64,000 bases of DNA from Bacillota bacterium (GCA_017405645.1 JAFQZZ010000016.1:1-64000), one strand, 5' to 3'; positions 9,219 to 19,255 are shown, numbered from the stretch's first letter. Numbers and translations: made by a program. The notes: generated by a model from the letters alone, not told the origin.

Positions 9219-9725
9219 ATGCGAGGCGATATGATCGATACATCCAAAATGGAATTTACAGAACAGATCGTTAATATCAGACGTGTAGCCAAGGTCGTAA
9301 AGGGCGGCCGGAATTTCCGGTTCTCCGTTACGATCGCAGTCGGAAACGGCGAAGGCTTCGTGGGAGTCGGCCAGGGCAAAGCCCAGGAAATCCCGGATGC
9401 TGTTAAAAAAGCGATCGAAGATGCAAAGAAGAATTTAGTACAGGTTCCGATGATCGGGACCACCATTCCTCACCGGATCACAGGGATCTTCGGAGCCGGA
9501 CAGGTTCTCCTGATGCCTGCTGCCCCCGGTACCGGCGTTATCGCCGGCGGCGCGGTGCGTACCGTCCTGGAACTGGCGGGAATCAGCGATGTCCGCGCGA
9601 AGTCCATCGGCTCCAACAATGCCGGGAACATGGCCTATGCGACCATGGAAGGACTGAAGAGCTTAAAGACCGTTGAAGAAGTTGCCAGACTCAGAGGAAA
9701 AACCAAAGAGGAAATCTTAAGATAG
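9219..9725 (+). CDS. rpsE: 30S ribosomal protein S5
   Basis: 168 residues with a double-stranded-RNA-binding-like N domain ([14 protein letters not shown]) and the [13 protein letters not shown] and [11 protein letters not shown] motifs. Important for decoding accuracy. RBS GGAAAGGAG. Confidence 0.97.
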   Translation: MRGDMIDTSKMEFTEQIVNIRRVAKVVKGGRNFRFSVTIAVGNGEGFVGVGQGKAQEIPDAVKKAIEDAKKNLVQVPMIGTTIPHRITGIFGAGQVLLMPAAPGTGVIAGGAVRTVLELAGISDVRAKSIGSNNAGNMAYATMEGLKSLKTVEEVARLRGKTKEEILR

Positions 9726-9737
9726 GAGGGGATCGCC

Positions 9738-9920
9738 GTGGCAAAAGAACTGAAGATCAAATTAGTAAAGAGCACGATCGGCTCCAAACCTCTTCACAGA
9801 AAGAACGTTAAAGCGCTCGGGCTGACAAAGCTCGGACAGGTCGTGACCAAGCCGGACAACCCCCAGATCAGAGGGATGATCCAGAAGGTCCGCCACCTGG
9901 TGGAAGTAGAAGAAGTTTAG
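9738..9920 (+). CDS. rpmD: 50S ribosomal protein L30
   Basis: 60 residues, started by GTG. RBS TAGGAGGGG precedes it, and the family N-terminus ([14 protein letters not shown]) follows at once. The [10 protein letters not shown] end is typical. Confidence 0.96.
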   Translation: MAKELKIKLVKSTIGSKPLHRKNVKALGLTKLGQVVTKPDNPQIRGMIQKVRHLVEVEEV

Positions 9921-9937
9921 TCGGAGGTGTTTACAAT

Positions 9938-10378
9938 ATGAAATTACATGAATTAAGAGCACCGAAAGGCGCAACGAAAGCCCCGAAGAGAAAGGGCAGA
10001 GGTACCGCTACCGGTCAGGGCAAGACCGCCGGCAGAGGTATGAACGGCCAGAACTCCAGAAGCGGCGGCGGTGTAAGACCGGGATTCGAAGGCGGCCAGA
10101 TGCCCCTGACCAGAATCATGCCGAAGAGAGGCTTCAACAACCCCAACAAGAAAGAATGGGCGATCCTGAACGTGGAAGCGCTGAATCTCTTCGACAACGG
10201 CACCGTGGTCACTCCGGAAATGCTGATCGAAAAAGGAATCATCAAGAAAGTCGCCGACGGCGTGAAAGTGCTGGGCGACGGCAAGCTGGAAAAGAACTTA
10301 ACGGTTCAGGCTAATAAATTCACAGCCAGCGCTGTGGAGAAAATCGAAGCGGCCGGTGGCAAAGCAGAGGTGATCTAA
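9938..10378 (+). CDS. rplO: 50S ribosomal protein L15
   Basis: 146 residues with the glycine/arginine-rich N-terminal region ([17 protein letters not shown]) and [19 protein letters not shown] late-assembling 50S protein. Its stop overlaps the secY start (TAATG), so the two are likely coupled. Confidence 0.97.
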   Translation: MKLHELRAPKGATKAPKRKGRGTATGQGKTAGRGMNGQNSRSGGGVRPGFEGGQMPLTRIMPKRGFNNPNKKEWAILNVEALNLFDNGTVVTPEMLIEKGIIKKVADGVKVLGDGKLEKNLTVQANKFTASAVEKIEAAGGKAEVI

Positions 10379-11661
10379 TGAGTATCTTCTCAACACTGGC
10401 AAGCGCCTGGAAAATTCCCGATGTCCGGAAAAAGATCATCTTCACCATGCTGATGATGGTCATCTTCCGGCTGGGCTGTGCGATCCCGATCCCCGGCGTG
10501 GACCGGGAAGTGATCCAGCAGTTGTTTGAAAACTCCGACGGAGGCCTGTTCGGCATGTTCGACCTCTTCTCCGGCGGCGCATTCAGCAACTTCACGATCT
10601 TCGCACTGAGCATCACGCCTTACATCACAGCGTCCATCATCCTGCAGCTGCTGACCATTGCGATCCCGTCGCTGGAAGCGCTGGCCAGAGAGGGCGTTGA
10701 AGGCAGAAAGAAAATCGTACGGTATACAAGATACCTGACCGTCGCCCTGGCACTGATCCAGGCCATCGGTCTGACAGTCGGTCTGTTCAACAGCGCCGTG
10801 GTGGACAGGGGAGCCTTCTCCTTCATCACCGTCATCCTGGTCCTGACGGCGGGCACCGCCTTCCTGATGTGGCTGGGCGAGCAGATCAATGAATTCGGCG
10901 TAGGTAACGGCATTTCCATGCTGATCTTCGCGGGGATCGTCGCCAGACTGCCCTCCGCGCTGCAGAACATGGCCTTCAACATGAGAGAAGGAACACTGAG
11001 CCTGTTTACCTTCATCCTCTTTGCCGTCTTCGCTCTGTTTGTTGTACTGGGGATCATCATGATCCAGCAGGGAGCCAGAAAGATTCCGGTGCAGTACGCC
11101 AAGAGAGTCGTCGGCAGGAAAATGTATGGCGGTCAGAGCACCCACATTCCAATCAAAGTCAACCAGGCTGGCGTAATCCCGGTTATCTTTGCAATGGCAC
11201 TGCTGGCGTTCCCGATGACCATCACATACTTCGCGCCGAACACCGCGTTTTCCGCGTTCGTGGGCAAATACCTGTCCACCTCCGGCAATCCCGGTGTCTG
11301 GATCTACTCCAGTATTTACTTTATACTGATCATGTTCTTCACCTATTTCTACACCGCCATCACCTTCAACCCGGCGGATGTAGCCTATAACATGAAGAAC
11401 AACGGCGGGTTCATCCCCGGCATCCGCCCGGGCGTTCCCACCACACAGTATCTGACGAACGTCATGATGAGAGTTACTTTTGTCGGTGCCGTATTCCTGG
11501 GCGTGGTGGCAGTTCTGCCTACCATCGTATCCCACTTCCTGGGAATGAACCTCCACTTCGGCGGGACCTCCCTGCTGATCGCGGTAGGTGTAGCACTTGA
11601 CCTGATGAAACAGATAGAGAACCAGCTGGTAATGAGAAATTATTCCGGCTTCCTGAACTAA
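10378..11661 (+). CDS. secY: Protein translocase channel subunit SecY
   Basis: 427 residues forming the membrane pore of the Sec translocon. Ten transmembrane helices can be traced. The plug/TM2 region (FDLFSGGAFSNFTIFALSI), the TM2-TM3 junction (PYITASIILQLL) and the cytoplasmic loop before TM9 (GFIPGIRPGVPT) fit the family. It follows rplO by overlap, so it is co-expressed with ribosomes. Confidence 0.98.
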   Translation: MSIFSTLASAWKIPDVRKKIIFTMLMMVIFRLGCAIPIPGVDREVIQQLFENSDGGLFGMFDLFSGGAFSNFTIFALSITPYITASIILQLLTIAIPSLEALAREGVEGRKKIVRYTRYLTVALALIQAIGLTVGLFNSAVVDRGAFSFITVILVLTAGTAFLMWLGEQINEFGVGNGISMLIFAGIVARLPSALQNMAFNMREGTLSLFTFILFAVFALFVVLGIIMIQQGARKIPVQYAKRVVGRKMYGGQSTHIPIKVNQAGVIPVIFAMALLAFPMTITYFAPNTAFSAFVGKYLSTSGNPGVWIYSSIYFILIMFFTYFYTAITFNPADVAYNMKNNGGFIPGIRPGVPTTQYLTNVMMRVTFVGAVFLGVVAVLPTIVSHFLGMNLHFGGTSLLIAVGVALDLMKQIENQLVMRNYSGFLN

Positions 11662-11673
11662 AAGGAGATCAAA

Positions 11674-12303
11674 ATGAAAGTTGTATTATTAGGGCCTCCG
11701 GGTGCGGGTAAAGGCACCCAGGCGACCGGCATCGAAGAAAGATATAACATCGTCCACATTTCCACCGGCGACATCTTCCGGAAGAACGTCAAGGAAGGCA
11801 CTCCGCTGGGCAAGCAGGCTCAGGCCTACATGGACAAGGGCGAATTAGTACCGGATGAACTGGTAATCGCGCTGGTGAAGGATCGTCTGAGCCAGGATGA
11901 CTGTGCGAACGGTTACCTGCTGGACGGTTTCCCGAGAACCGTTTTCCAGGCGGAAGCCATGGAAAAACTGGGAATGGACGTAGACAAAGTCGTGGACATC
12001 CAGGTCGGCAGAGACGTGCTGATCGGACGCGCCACCGGCAGAAGAGTCTGCAAGAAGTGCGGCGAGACCTATCACATTTCCTTCCGGCCCACGAAGGTGG
12101 AAGGCGTCTGCGACAAGTGCGGCGGCGTAGTTGCCCACAGAGCGGATGACCAGGAAGAAACCGTGGCCAGAAGAATCGACGTATATCTCACAGAGACTGC
12201 TCCTCTGGTTGACTTCTATGAAAAGAAGGGCAACATCGTCCACGTCAACGGCGAACAGGATGCCGCTGTGGTCCAGGAAGAAATCTTTGCTGCCCTGGGT
12301 TAA
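11674..12303 (+). CDS. adk: Adenylate kinase, zinc-containing
   Basis: 209 residues. Interconverts AMP + ATP and 2 ADP. The P-loop GPPGAGKGT is at residues 7-15, and the DGFPRT motif is present. The lid has four cysteines (C126, C129, C146, C149) in CKKC and CDKC pairs, the zinc-binding form common in Gram-positives. RBS AAAGGAG. Confidence 0.97.
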   Translation: MKVVLLGPPGAGKGTQATGIEERYNIVHISTGDIFRKNVKEGTPLGKQAQAYMDKGELVPDELVIALVKDRLSQDDCANGYLLDGFPRTVFQAEAMEKLGMDVDKVVDIQVGRDVLIGRATGRRVCKKCGETYHISFRPTKVEGVCDKCGGVVAHRADDQEETVARRIDVYLTETAPLVDFYEKKGNIVHVNGEQDAAVVQEEIFAALG

Positions 12304-12321
12304 CAGATAGGAGATTCAGAC

Positions 12322-13074
12322 ATGATCGTGATCAAGAATGAGCACGAGCTGGAAATCATGAGAGAAGCAGCTAAGGTGACGGCCTACATTTTAGACGAGA
12401 TGTTACCGGAAGTGATCAAACCCGGAATGACGACCGCCGCTATTGACCGCATAGTGGAAGCTGAAATCAGAAAGAATCACCAGGTGCCCGCCTTTAAGGG
12501 CTATGGTGGATTTCCGGCGAGTATATGCGCATCCGTCAACGAAACCATCGTTCATGGGATCCCCTCCCACCTCAAACTGCAGGAGGGCGATATCATCAGC
12601 GTGGATACGGGAACCATATACAAGGGATATTACAGCGATGCTGCCAGGACCTATCCGGTCGGACAGATCTCAGAGGAAGCAGAAAAGCTGATCAGAGTAA
12701 CAAGAGAAAGTTTTTTCAAGGGGATCGAGAATGCAAGAGCGGGGAATCGCATCGGCGACATTTCCCACGCCGTCCAGGTCTACGCGGAATCCCACGGCTA
12801 CAGCGTCGTGAAGGAATTCGTGGGACACGGGATCGGCACGAACATGCATGAAGACCCGCCGGTACCCAACTACGGGAAAGCCGGTCGGGGCCCGCGGCTC
12901 CAGCCGGGGATGACGATCGCTGTGGAACCCATGGTGAACATGGGGACCGACAAGTGCGTTGTTCTGGAGGATGAGTGGACCACGGTGACCGTGGACGGAC
13001 AGATGTCGGCTCATTACGAGAACACCATCATCATCACCGACGGGGAACCGGAGATCCTCACCATGCTGAAATAA
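12322..13074 (+). CDS. map: Methionine aminopeptidase, type I
   Basis: 250 residues. Removes the initiator methionine from nascent proteins. Metal ligands are recognisable in SVDTG, YSDAART, VGHGIGTNMHEDP, AVEPMVN and the late YENTI segment. There is no N-terminal zinc-finger extension. The order adk-map-KOW-infA is usual for Clostridia. RBS TAGGAG. Confidence 0.97.
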   Translation: MIVIKNEHELEIMREAAKVTAYILDEMLPEVIKPGMTTAAIDRIVEAEIRKNHQVPAFKGYGGFPASICASVNETIVHGIPSHLKLQEGDIISVDTGTIYKGYYSDAARTYPVGQISEEAEKLIRVTRESFFKGIENARAGNRIGDISHAVQVYAESHGYSVVKEFVGHGIGTNMHEDPPVPNYGKAGRGPRLQPGMTIAVEPMVNMGTDKCVVLEDEWTTVTVDGQMSAHYENTIIITDGEPEILTMLK

Positions 13075-13094
13075 GGCAGACAGGTGTAAGATCC

Positions 13095-13367
13095 ATGAAT
13101 TGCAGGAATTCTTTACAGGTCGGACAGGTCGTCCGGGCCCTGGCGGGCCGGGACAGGGGCCGCTTATTCATAGTGACGGAAGTCCTGGATGACGGCTATG
13201 TCCGGATCGCAGACGGAGCGAAGCGTAAAATAGAGGCGCCAAAGCGAAAGAAGAGTAAGCATTTGCAGAAATATGATCTGATCATCGAATCGATCAGTGA
13301 AGCGTTAATTCAAGGCAAAGGACCGGAGAATTCTCTGATACGCAGAGAGCTGGCCGGTTTAAGGTAA
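13095..13367 (+). CDS. KOW-domain RNA-binding protein (L14e/COG2163-like)
   Basis: 90 residues beginning [16 protein letters not shown]. An N-terminal KOW-type beta barrel ([21 protein letters not shown]) is followed by a very basic [18 protein letters not shown] segment and a helical tail. The ATG at 13095 is chosen because the frame upstream of it overlaps map. The local RBS (CAGGTG) is weak, so coupling to map is possible. Homologues of this size sit between map and infA in many Clostridia. The exact role is not established; ribosome association is inferred from the fold and place. Confidence 0.8.
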   Translation: MNCRNSLQVGQVVRALAGRDRGRLFIVTEVLDDGYVRIADGAKRKIEAPKRKKSKHLQKYDLIIESISEALIQGKGPENSLIRRELAGLR

Positions 13368-13380
13368 GGAGGTGCGTGAT

Positions 13381-13599
13381 ATGGCGAAAAAAGATGTCAT
13401 TGAAGTATTTGGCACCGTGCTCGAAGCTCAGCCCAATGCGATGTTTAAAGTAAAGTTAGAGAATGGCTACGAAGTCCTGGCCCATATTTCTGGCAAGATC
13501 CGAATGAATTATATCCGTATTCTTCCCGGGGACAGAGTCAAAGTCGAATTGTCACCCTATGATCTGACAAGAGGCCGTATTACCTGGAGAGACAAGTAG
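13381..13599 (+). CDS. infA: Translation initiation factor IF-1
   Basis: 72 residues of S1-like OB fold ([22 protein letters not shown]...). Occupies the A site during initiation. A GTG nine bases upstream is in frame, but the ATG at 13381 lies 7-8 bases after the strong TAAGGAGG and gives the standard N-terminus. Confidence 0.97.
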   Translation: MAKKDVIEVFGTVLEAQPNAMFKVKLENGYEVLAHISGKIRMNYIRILPGDRVKVELSPYDLTRGRITWRDK

Positions 13600-13610
13600 G
13601 AGGAAGGAAA

Positions 13611-13724
13611 ATGAAAGTAAGAGCATCCGTAAAGCCGATCTGCGAAAAATGCAAGGTCATTAAGAGAAACGGCAAAGTGATGGTTATCTGCTCCAACCCG
13701 AAGCACAAACAGAAGCAGGGATGA
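13611..13724 (+). CDS. rpmJ: 50S ribosomal protein L36
   Basis: 37 residues, [19 protein letters not shown] at the start and ending in KQKQG. The zinc ligands C-x2-C, C and H (CEKC, CSNPKH) are all present. RBS AGGAGGAAGG precedes the ATG. It is the last gene before the alpha-operon promoter. Confidence 0.97.
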   Translation: MKVRASVKPICEKCKVIKRNGKVMVICSNPKHKQKQG

Positions 13725-13764
13725 GGGTTTTAACCAAAAAAATCGCAAAAACAACAAATAATAC

Positions 13765-13793
13765 TGGAAATAGTGCAGAGTTTGTACTATAAT
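13765..13793 (+). promoter_or_regulatory. Promoter of the alpha operon (rpsM-rplQ)
   Basis: A perfect TATAAT at 13788-13793 has a fair -35 element TGGAAA (4/6 matches) at 17-base spacing. It allows separate transcription of rpsM-rpsK-rpsD-rpoA-rplQ. Confidence 0.65.
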
Positions 13794-13814
13794 ATATTAG
13801 TTATCTGTTTAAAC

Positions 13815-13888
13815 AATATCATCTGAACGGGAGCGGCTGCGTCCCCGCTGTCGGGAGACACCGAAGGGGCGACCTGTATGGTGATATT
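13815..13888 (+). promoter_or_regulatory. Structured leader RNA before rpsM
   Basis: A closing stem pairs AATATCATC (13815-13823) with GGTGATATT (13880-13888). Inside it are AGCGG / CCGCT (13832-13836 / 13845-13849) or, alternatively, GTCCCC with GGGGCGAC, plus a small TGTC-GGGA-GACA hairpin (13849-13860). The alternatives share bases and could exclude each other. It ends about 50 bases before the rpsM start. An r-protein autoregulatory element (S4 or S13 as ligand) is inferred from position. Confidence 0.55.
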
Positions 13889-13939
13889 AAAATAATACAC
13901 AGCATTATTTTAATTATTACACAGGGAGGTGTAAGCTGA

Positions 13940-14311
13940 ATGGCACGTATTGCCGGCGTCGATTTACCGAGAGACAAAAGAGTCGAAATTGGTTTGACTT
14001 ACATTTATGGCATTGGCAGAAAATCCGCCACCGCCATTTTAGAAAAGGCAGGGATCAACCCGGACACCAGAGTCAGAGATCTGACGGAAGATGAAGTCGG
14101 TGTGATCAGAAAGATTCTGGAAAACGATTATCAGGTGGAAGGTGATCTCAGAAGAGAAGTTTCCCTTAACATCAAACGACTGATGGAAATCGGATGTTAC
14201 AGAGGCATCCGTCACAGAAGAGGTCTCCCGGTTCGGGGTCAGGGAACAAAGACAAACGCAAGAACCCGGAAGGGTCCGAAGAAGACCGTAGGCAGAAAGA
14301 AGAAGAAGTAA
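13940..14311 (+). CDS. rpsM: 30S ribosomal protein S13
   Basis: 123 residues. Located in the 30S head, contacting the P-site tRNA and the 50S. It begins [26 protein letters not shown] and ends in a lysine-rich tail. RBS GGGAGGTG. First gene of the alpha operon, after a structured leader. Confidence 0.98.
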   Translation: MARIAGVDLPRDKRVEIGLTYIYGIGRKSATAILEKAGINPDTRVRDLTEDEVGVIRKILENDYQVEGDLRREVSLNIKRLMEIGCYRGIRHRRGLPVRGQGTKTNARTRKGPKKTVGRKKKK

Positions 14312-14327
14312 AGGAGGGTGAGAGAGA

Positions 14328-14726
14328 ATGGCAAAACAGCAGAAAAAAGTTGTTCGTAAGAAGAGAAGAGATCGTAAGAATGTCGTGAAGGGCCAGGCTC
14401 ATATCCAGGCTACCTTCAATAACACCATCGTAACTCTCACTGACCTTGACGGAAACGCTCTTTCCTGGTCCAGTGCTGGTTCCCTTGGTTTCAGAGGCTC
14501 CAGAAAGTCCACACCGTTCGCTGCTCAGAGCGCAGCGGAAGAAGCGGCGAAGGGCGCGATGGAACACGGTCTGAAGACTGTGGAAGTATACGTAAAAGGT
14601 CCGGGATCCGGAAGAGAAGCGGCCATCAGAGCGCTGCAGACCGCCGGCCTGGAAATCACGATGATCAAAGATATTACTCCGATTCCTCACAACGGTTGCA
14701 GACCGCCAAAGAGAAGAAGAGTCTGA
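14328..14726 (+). CDS. rpsK: 30S ribosomal protein S11
   Basis: 132 residues. Part of the 30S platform. [18 protein letters not shown] and the C-terminal [18 protein letters not shown] are diagnostic. RBS AAAGGAGGG. Confidence 0.98.
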   Translation: MAKQQKKVVRKKRRDRKNVVKGQAHIQATFNNTIVTLTDLDGNALSWSSAGSLGFRGSRKSTPFAAQSAAEEAAKGAMEHGLKTVEVYVKGPGSGREAAIRALQTAGLEITMIKDITPIPHNGCRPPKRRRV

Positions 14727-14745
14727 TGAAAGGAGGAACTGAATC

Positions 14746-15333
14746 ATGGCAGTAAACAGAGACCCGATCCTGAAGAGATGCAGATCCCTGGAGATCGATC
14801 CCTCTCATCTGGGCATTTATAAAACATCCAAGAGAACTCCTAACAGACGGCGGGGTAAGATGAGTCAGTACGGTCTGCAGCTGAGAGAAAAACAGCGCGC
14901 GAAGTTCATCTACGGCGTTCTGGAAAAGCAGTTCAGAAATACATTTGACAAGGCAGCGAGAAAGCCGGGCATCACCGGTGAAAACCTGCTGATCATGCTG
15001 GAATCCAGACTGGACAACGTTGTATACAGAATGGGTTTTGCGGTAACCAGAAGAGAAGCCAGACAGATGGTCGTACACGGCCACTACACAGTCAACGGCA
15101 AGAAAGTGAATATTCCTTCCTATATGGTAAAACCGGGAGATGTGATCAAGGTCAAGGAAAAGAGCCAGAGCTCTCCGAGATTCAAGGAAATCAAGGAGAT
15201 CCAGATCCTCGTTCCTGCGTGGCTGTCCACGGACCACGAGAAGCTGGAAGGGAAAGTGCTGGCGCTTCCGACAAGAGATCAGATCGACACACCGATCGAA
15301 GAGCATCTCATCGTCGAACTGTACTCGAAGTAA
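14746..15333 (+). CDS. rpsD: 30S ribosomal protein S4
   Basis: 195 residues. Initiates 30S assembly; in several bacteria it represses its own operon. The N-terminal part lacks the four-cysteine zinc site (cysteine-free form, [10 protein letters not shown]). The S4 RNA-binding domain ([23 protein letters not shown]) is complete. Its position between rpsK and rpoA is the clostridial arrangement; in Bacillus rpsD is elsewhere. Confidence 0.98.
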   Translation: MAVNRDPILKRCRSLEIDPSHLGIYKTSKRTPNRRRGKMSQYGLQLREKQRAKFIYGVLEKQFRNTFDKAARKPGITGENLLIMLESRLDNVVYRMGFAVTRREARQMVVHGHYTVNGKKVNIPSYMVKPGDVIKVKEKSQSSPRFKEIKEIQILVPAWLSTDHEKLEGKVLALPTRDQIDTPIEEHLIVELYSK

Positions 15334-15382
15334 GATAAGACCCTCAGAGTGTATCGTTATTGAATAAAAAAGGAGGGTTAGA

Positions 15383-16330
15383 ATGATCGAGATTGAAAAG
15401 CCGACCATCAAATGTGAATATTCCGAAACGGAATCAAACTACGGAAGATTCGTAGTGGAACCTCTGGAAAGGGGCTACGGCATCACCCTGGGCAACAGCC
15501 TGCGGCGGATCCTGCTGTCCTCCCTTCCCGGCGCGGCCGTGACCTCCATCCGGGTGGACACGATCATGCATGAGTTTTCCACGGTACCGGGTGTGAAGGA
15601 AGACGTTCCCGAGATCATCCTGAATCTGAAGAGACTGGCCATACGGATCAACGGCGACAGCCCGAAGAAGGCGCTGATCAACGTGACAGGTCCGAAAGAA
15701 GTCACCGCCGCAGACATCATCGTGGACAGCGAAGTGGAGATCTTCAATCCGGAACTCCACATCGCCACCGTCGATGAGAATGCCACCCTGTCCATGGAGA
15801 TCAACCTGGCAAGAGGCAGAGGCTATGCGCTGGCGGAGATGAACAAGAACGACTCCATGCCCATCGGCGTGATTCCCGTAGACTCCATTTTCACCCCGGT
15901 GAAAAAGGTGAACTACATCGTGGAGAACACCCGTGTGGGACAGGTGACGGACTATGATAAGCTGACCCTGGAGATCTGGACGGATGGCAGCATCCAGCCG
16001 GACGAAGGTGTATCCATCGGAGCTAAGATCATGCAGGAACACCTGAATCTCTTCATCGGTCTGACAGACAGCATGGATATGGTCGAGATCATGGTGGAAA
16101 AAGAAGAGGACAAGAAGGAAAAGGTTCTGGAGATGACCATCGAGGAACTGGAACTGTCCGTCCGCTCCTTTAACTGCCTGAAACGGGCCGGGATCAATAC
16201 GGTTGAAGAATTGACCCACAAATCGGAAGAAGATATGATGAAGGTTAGAAACCTTGGTAAAAAATCACTGGATGAAGTCAAGCAGAAGCTGGACGAATTA
16301 GGGCTGAGCCTGAGACCCAGTGACGACTAA
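15383..16330 (+). CDS. rpoA: DNA-directed RNA polymerase alpha subunit
   Basis: 315 residues. Its N-terminal domain dimerises and assembles the polymerase ([27 protein letters not shown]). A linker rich in Glu and Lys (about 235-245) leads to the C-terminal domain ([23 protein letters not shown]), which binds UP elements and activators. RBS AAGGAGGG. Confidence 0.98.
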   Translation: MIEIEKPTIKCEYSETESNYGRFVVEPLERGYGITLGNSLRRILLSSLPGAAVTSIRVDTIMHEFSTVPGVKEDVPEIILNLKRLAIRINGDSPKKALINVTGPKEVTAADIIVDSEVEIFNPELHIATVDENATLSMEINLARGRGYALAEMNKNDSMPIGVIPVDSIFTPVKKVNYIVENTRVGQVTDYDKLTLEIWTDGSIQPDEGVSIGAKIMQEHLNLFIGLTDSMDMVEIMVEKEEDKKEKVLEMTIEELELSVRSFNCLKRAGINTVEELTHKSEEDMMKVRNLGKKSLDEVKQKLDELGLSLRPSDD

Positions 16331-16350
16331 GCAGCGAAGGAGGGATTCAT

Positions 16351-16692
16351 ATGCCTGGTAATAAAAAATTAGGTAGACCCACAGCGCACAGAAACATGAT
16401 GCTGCGGAATCTGGTCACCAGCTTCCTCCGGGAAGGAAAGATCACCACTACCGAAATGAGAGCGAAAGAAACAAGAAGAATCGCTGAAAAAATGATCACA
16501 CTGGCAAAAAGAGGCGACCTGCACGCGAGAAGACAGGTACTCTCTTATGTCTTAGATGAAGACGTTGTAAGAAAACTGTTTGACGAGATCGCACCGGCCT
16601 ATCAGGACAGACACGGCGGCTATACCAGACTGCTGAAACTGGGCCCCAGAAAAGGCGATGCGGCCGAAATGGTCATTATCGAATTAGTGTAA
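16351..16692 (+). CDS. rplQ: 50S ribosomal protein L17
   Basis: 113 residues, begins [21 protein letters not shown]. Located near the tunnel exit. Last gene of the ribosomal cluster; a terminator follows 6 bases after the stop. Confidence 0.97.
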   Translation: MPGNKKLGRPTAHRNMMLRNLVTSFLREGKITTTEMRAKETRRIAEKMITLAKRGDLHARRQVLSYVLDEDVVRKLFDEIAPAYQDRHGGYTRLLKLGPRKGDAAEMVIIELV

Positions 16693-16695
16693 AAC

Positions 16696-16725
16696 AAAAG
16701 GGCGGTCCCAGGACCGCCCTTGTTT
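16696..16725 (+). terminator. Intrinsic terminator after rplQ
   Basis: AGGGCGGTC / GACCGCCCT stem with loop CCAG, flanked by AACAAA and TTGTTT. Only about 20 bases separate it from ecfA1, so some read-through into the ECF genes is likely and may set their level. Confidence 0.8.
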
Positions 16726-16744
16726 CACTTCCGAAGAGGCAGGA

Positions 16745-17617
16745 ATGAACAGTATCATCGAACTGAAAAACGTAACATTTGAATACAAAAACGGCGATGA
16801 GGACCGGGTCGTCAGGGCCTTGGACCGGGTGGACCTGGCCATCGAAGAGGGCAGTTTCACCGGAATCATCGGGGTGAACGGATCCGGAAAATCGACGCTG
16901 GCCAAGAATATGAACGGGCTGATGCTGCCCACCGAAGGGGAAGTATTCGTCAAGGGAATGAACACCCGGGACCCGGAAACCATCTGGCAGATCCGCCAGA
17001 GCGTGGGCATGGTGTTCCAGAACCCCGACAATCAGATGGTCTCCGCCATCGTGGAGGACGACGTGGCCTTCGGACCGGAAAACCTGGGGGTGGATCCGGA
17101 GGAGATCCGCCGGCGGGTGGACCAGTCCCTGACGGACGTCGGGATGTACGACTACCGCAAGAAAGCGCCCCACATGCTTTCCGGCGGGCAGAAACAGCGG
17201 ATCGCCATTGCCGGCGTGGTGGCCATGCTGCCGGATGTGATCGTCTTTGACGAACCGACGGCCATGCTGGACCCCAAGGGACGGCGGGAGGTCCTGGAGA
17301 TCATCCGGAAACTTAACGAGGAATCCGGGAAGACCGTGGTGCTGATCACCCACTTCATGGACGAAGTGGCCCGGGCGGACCGGGTCATCGTCATGGACGA
17401 CGGGAAAGTGGCCCTGGATGGGAAACCCCGGGAGATCTTCCTGGAGGTGGAAAAGCTCAAGGAACTGGGCCTGGACGTGCCCTTTGCCACGGAGCTGGCG
17501 GACCGTCTGAGGAAAGAAGGGGTCGACATCCCCGAAGACGTCATTTTCATGGAAGAACTGGCGAGTGAAATCGAAAAGAGAGTAAAAAACCAATGTCAAT
17601 CAGAGTCGAACATTTAA
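16745..17617 (+). CDS. ecfA1: ECF transporter energy-coupling ATPase EcfA1
   Basis: 290 residues. One of two ABC ATPases that, with EcfT, power uptake of vitamins or metals by interchangeable S components. Walker A GVNGSGKS is at 43-50, then Q-loop (FQNPDNQM), signature LSGGQKQR, Walker B VIVFDEPTAMLDP and the switch His (LITHFMD). The position right after rplQ is the standard Firmicutes arrangement. It overlaps ecfA2 by 25 bases. Confidence 0.95.
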   Translation: MNSIIELKNVTFEYKNGDEDRVVRALDRVDLAIEEGSFTGIIGVNGSGKSTLAKNMNGLMLPTEGEVFVKGMNTRDPETIWQIRQSVGMVFQNPDNQMVSAIVEDDVAFGPENLGVDPEEIRRRVDQSLTDVGMYDYRKKAPHMLSGGQKQRIAIAGVVAMLPDVIVFDEPTAMLDPKGRREVLEIIRKLNEESGKTVVLITHFMDEVARADRVIVMDDGKVALDGKPREIFLEVEKLKELGLDVPFATELADRLRKEGVDIPEDVIFMEELASEIEKRVKNQCQSESNI

Positions 17618-18444
17618 CCCACATCTACAACAAGGGCCTGACCTACGAGACGAAGGCCCTGGACGACGTGAGTTTTGAAATAGAAGAAGGCGCCTTTGCC
17701 GGCATCATCGGCCACACCGGATCCGGCAAATCCACCCTGATCCAGCACTTCAACGGCATCCTGAAGCCGGAAAGCGGCCGAATCTGGGTTGGCGGCACCG
17801 AAATAACGGAAAAAGGAATCAAGATGACGGAGATCCGCAAGCGGGTGGGACTGGTCTTCCAGTACCCGGAATACCAGCTTTTCGAGGAGACCGTCGCCAA
17901 GGATATCGCCTTCGGCCCCATGAAGATGGGACTGTCGGAGGAGGAGATCGACAAGCGGGTCCGGGACGCCATGGAACTGGTGATGCTGGACTACGATGTG
18001 TATGCGGAGCGGTCCCCCTTCGAACTGTCCGGCGGACAGAAGCGCCGGGTGGCCATTGCAGGTGTGCTGGCCATGAAACCGTCGGTGCTGATCCTGGACG
18101 AGCCCACGGCGGGACTGGATCCCAAGGCCCATCATGAGATCCTGGATATGCTGGAAAAACTCCACGAACTGGACGGATGCACGGTGATCCTGGTGTCCCA
18201 CAACATGGAGGACATGGCGGAGATCGCCGACACCATCATCGTCATGGACCACGGAAAAGTGGTGCTGCAGGGCACTCCCCGGGAAGTCTACGGGCAGCGG
18301 GAGCTGCTGACGGACATCGGCCTGGAGGCGCCGGCAGCCATGCAATTTACAAAGATCCTGGAGGAGAAAGGGATCTCCCTGCAGGAATCGGTTATGACAA
18401 TGGATGAGACGGCGGAGGCCATCCTCCGTCTCCTGAGGAAATAA
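17593..18444 (+). CDS. ecfA2: ECF transporter energy-coupling ATPase EcfA2
   Basis: 283 residues, paralogous to EcfA1. Walker A GHTGSGKST at 40-48, Q-loop FQYPEYQLF, signature LSGGQKRR, Walker B VLILDEPTAGLDP, switch LVSHNMED. The ATG lies inside the end of ecfA1, so the two are translationally coupled and probably made 1:1. The two ATPases form a heterodimer in known ECF complexes. Confidence 0.95.
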   Translation: MSIRVEHLTHIYNKGLTYETKALDDVSFEIEEGAFAGIIGHTGSGKSTLIQHFNGILKPESGRIWVGGTEITEKGIKMTEIRKRVGLVFQYPEYQLFEETVAKDIAFGPMKMGLSEEEIDKRVRDAMELVMLDYDVYAERSPFELSGGQKRRVAIAGVLAMKPSVLILDEPTAGLDPKAHHEILDMLEKLHELDGCTVILVSHNMEDMAEIADTIIVMDHGKVVLQGTPREVYGQRELLTDIGLEAPAAMQFTKILEEKGISLQESVMTMDETAEAILRLLRK

Positions 18445-18448
18445 CAAC

Positions 18449-19255
18449 ATGCTGAAAGATATCACTTTAGGACAATATTATCCGGGGGATTCCGTGATCC
18501 ACCGGATGGATCCCAGGTTCAAGATCATCGCGACGCTCCTGTACATCGTGGCGCTGTTCATCATGGTGAACTTCACCAGCTACATCTTCACGGTCACCTT
18601 CCTGGTCGTGGTGGTGGCCCTGTCGAAGGTGCCGCTGAAGTTCATCCTGCGGGGGATGAAGCCCATCTTCATCATCCTGATCCTGACCTTCCTGCTGAAC
18701 CTGTTCCTGACCAGAGGCGGGGACAACCTCTTCAGCATCGGGTTTCTGAGCATCACCACCCAGGGCCTGCGGTCGGCGGTCTTCCTGGCGACGAGGCTGA
18801 TCCTGCTGATCACCGCTTCGTCGATCCTGACCTACACCACCAAGCCCATCATGCTTACCGACGGGATCGAGTCGCTGCTGAAGCCCTTCAAGGTCATCGG
18901 CGTGCCGGCTCATGAGCTGGCGATGATGATGTCCATCGCCCTGCGGTTCATCCCGACCCTGATGGAGGAGACGGACCGGATCATGAAAGCCCAGATGGCC
19001 AGAGGCGCGGACTTCGAGACCGGGAACCTGATCACCCGGGCCAGGGGCCTGGTGCCCATCCTGATCCCCCTGTTCATCGGCTCGCTGAGGCGGGCGGACG
19101 AACTGGCCATGGCCATGGAGGCGAGGTGCTACCAGGGCGGCGAGGGCCGGACCCGGCTCCACAGCCTGAAATACTCCTACCTGGACCTCATCGGCGCCAT
19201 CGCCATTGCGGCTCTGCTGGCGGTGCTGATCGTCCAGCGGTTCTGGTTTGCGTAA
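18449..19255 (+). CDS. ecfT: ECF transporter transmembrane coupling protein EcfT
   Basis: 268 residues. The scaffold membrane subunit joining the ATPases to the S component. Four to five transmembrane helices near the N-terminus and one at the C-terminus. The two coupling-helix signatures with Ala-Arg-Gly are visible as AQMARGADF and MAMEARCYQGG (second one ARC instead of ARG). No S component is found nearby, as in group II ECF systems. Confidence 0.95.
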   Translation: MLKDITLGQYYPGDSVIHRMDPRFKIIATLLYIVALFIMVNFTSYIFTVTFLVVVVALSKVPLKFILRGMKPIFIILILTFLLNLFLTRGGDNLFSIGFLSITTQGLRSAVFLATRLILLITASSILTYTTKPIMLTDGIESLLKPFKVIGVPAHELAMMMSIALRFIPTLMEETDRIMKAQMARGADFETGNLITRARGLVPILIPLFIGSLRRADELAMAMEARCYQGGEGRTRLHSLKYSYLDLIGAIAIAALLAVLIVQRFWFA

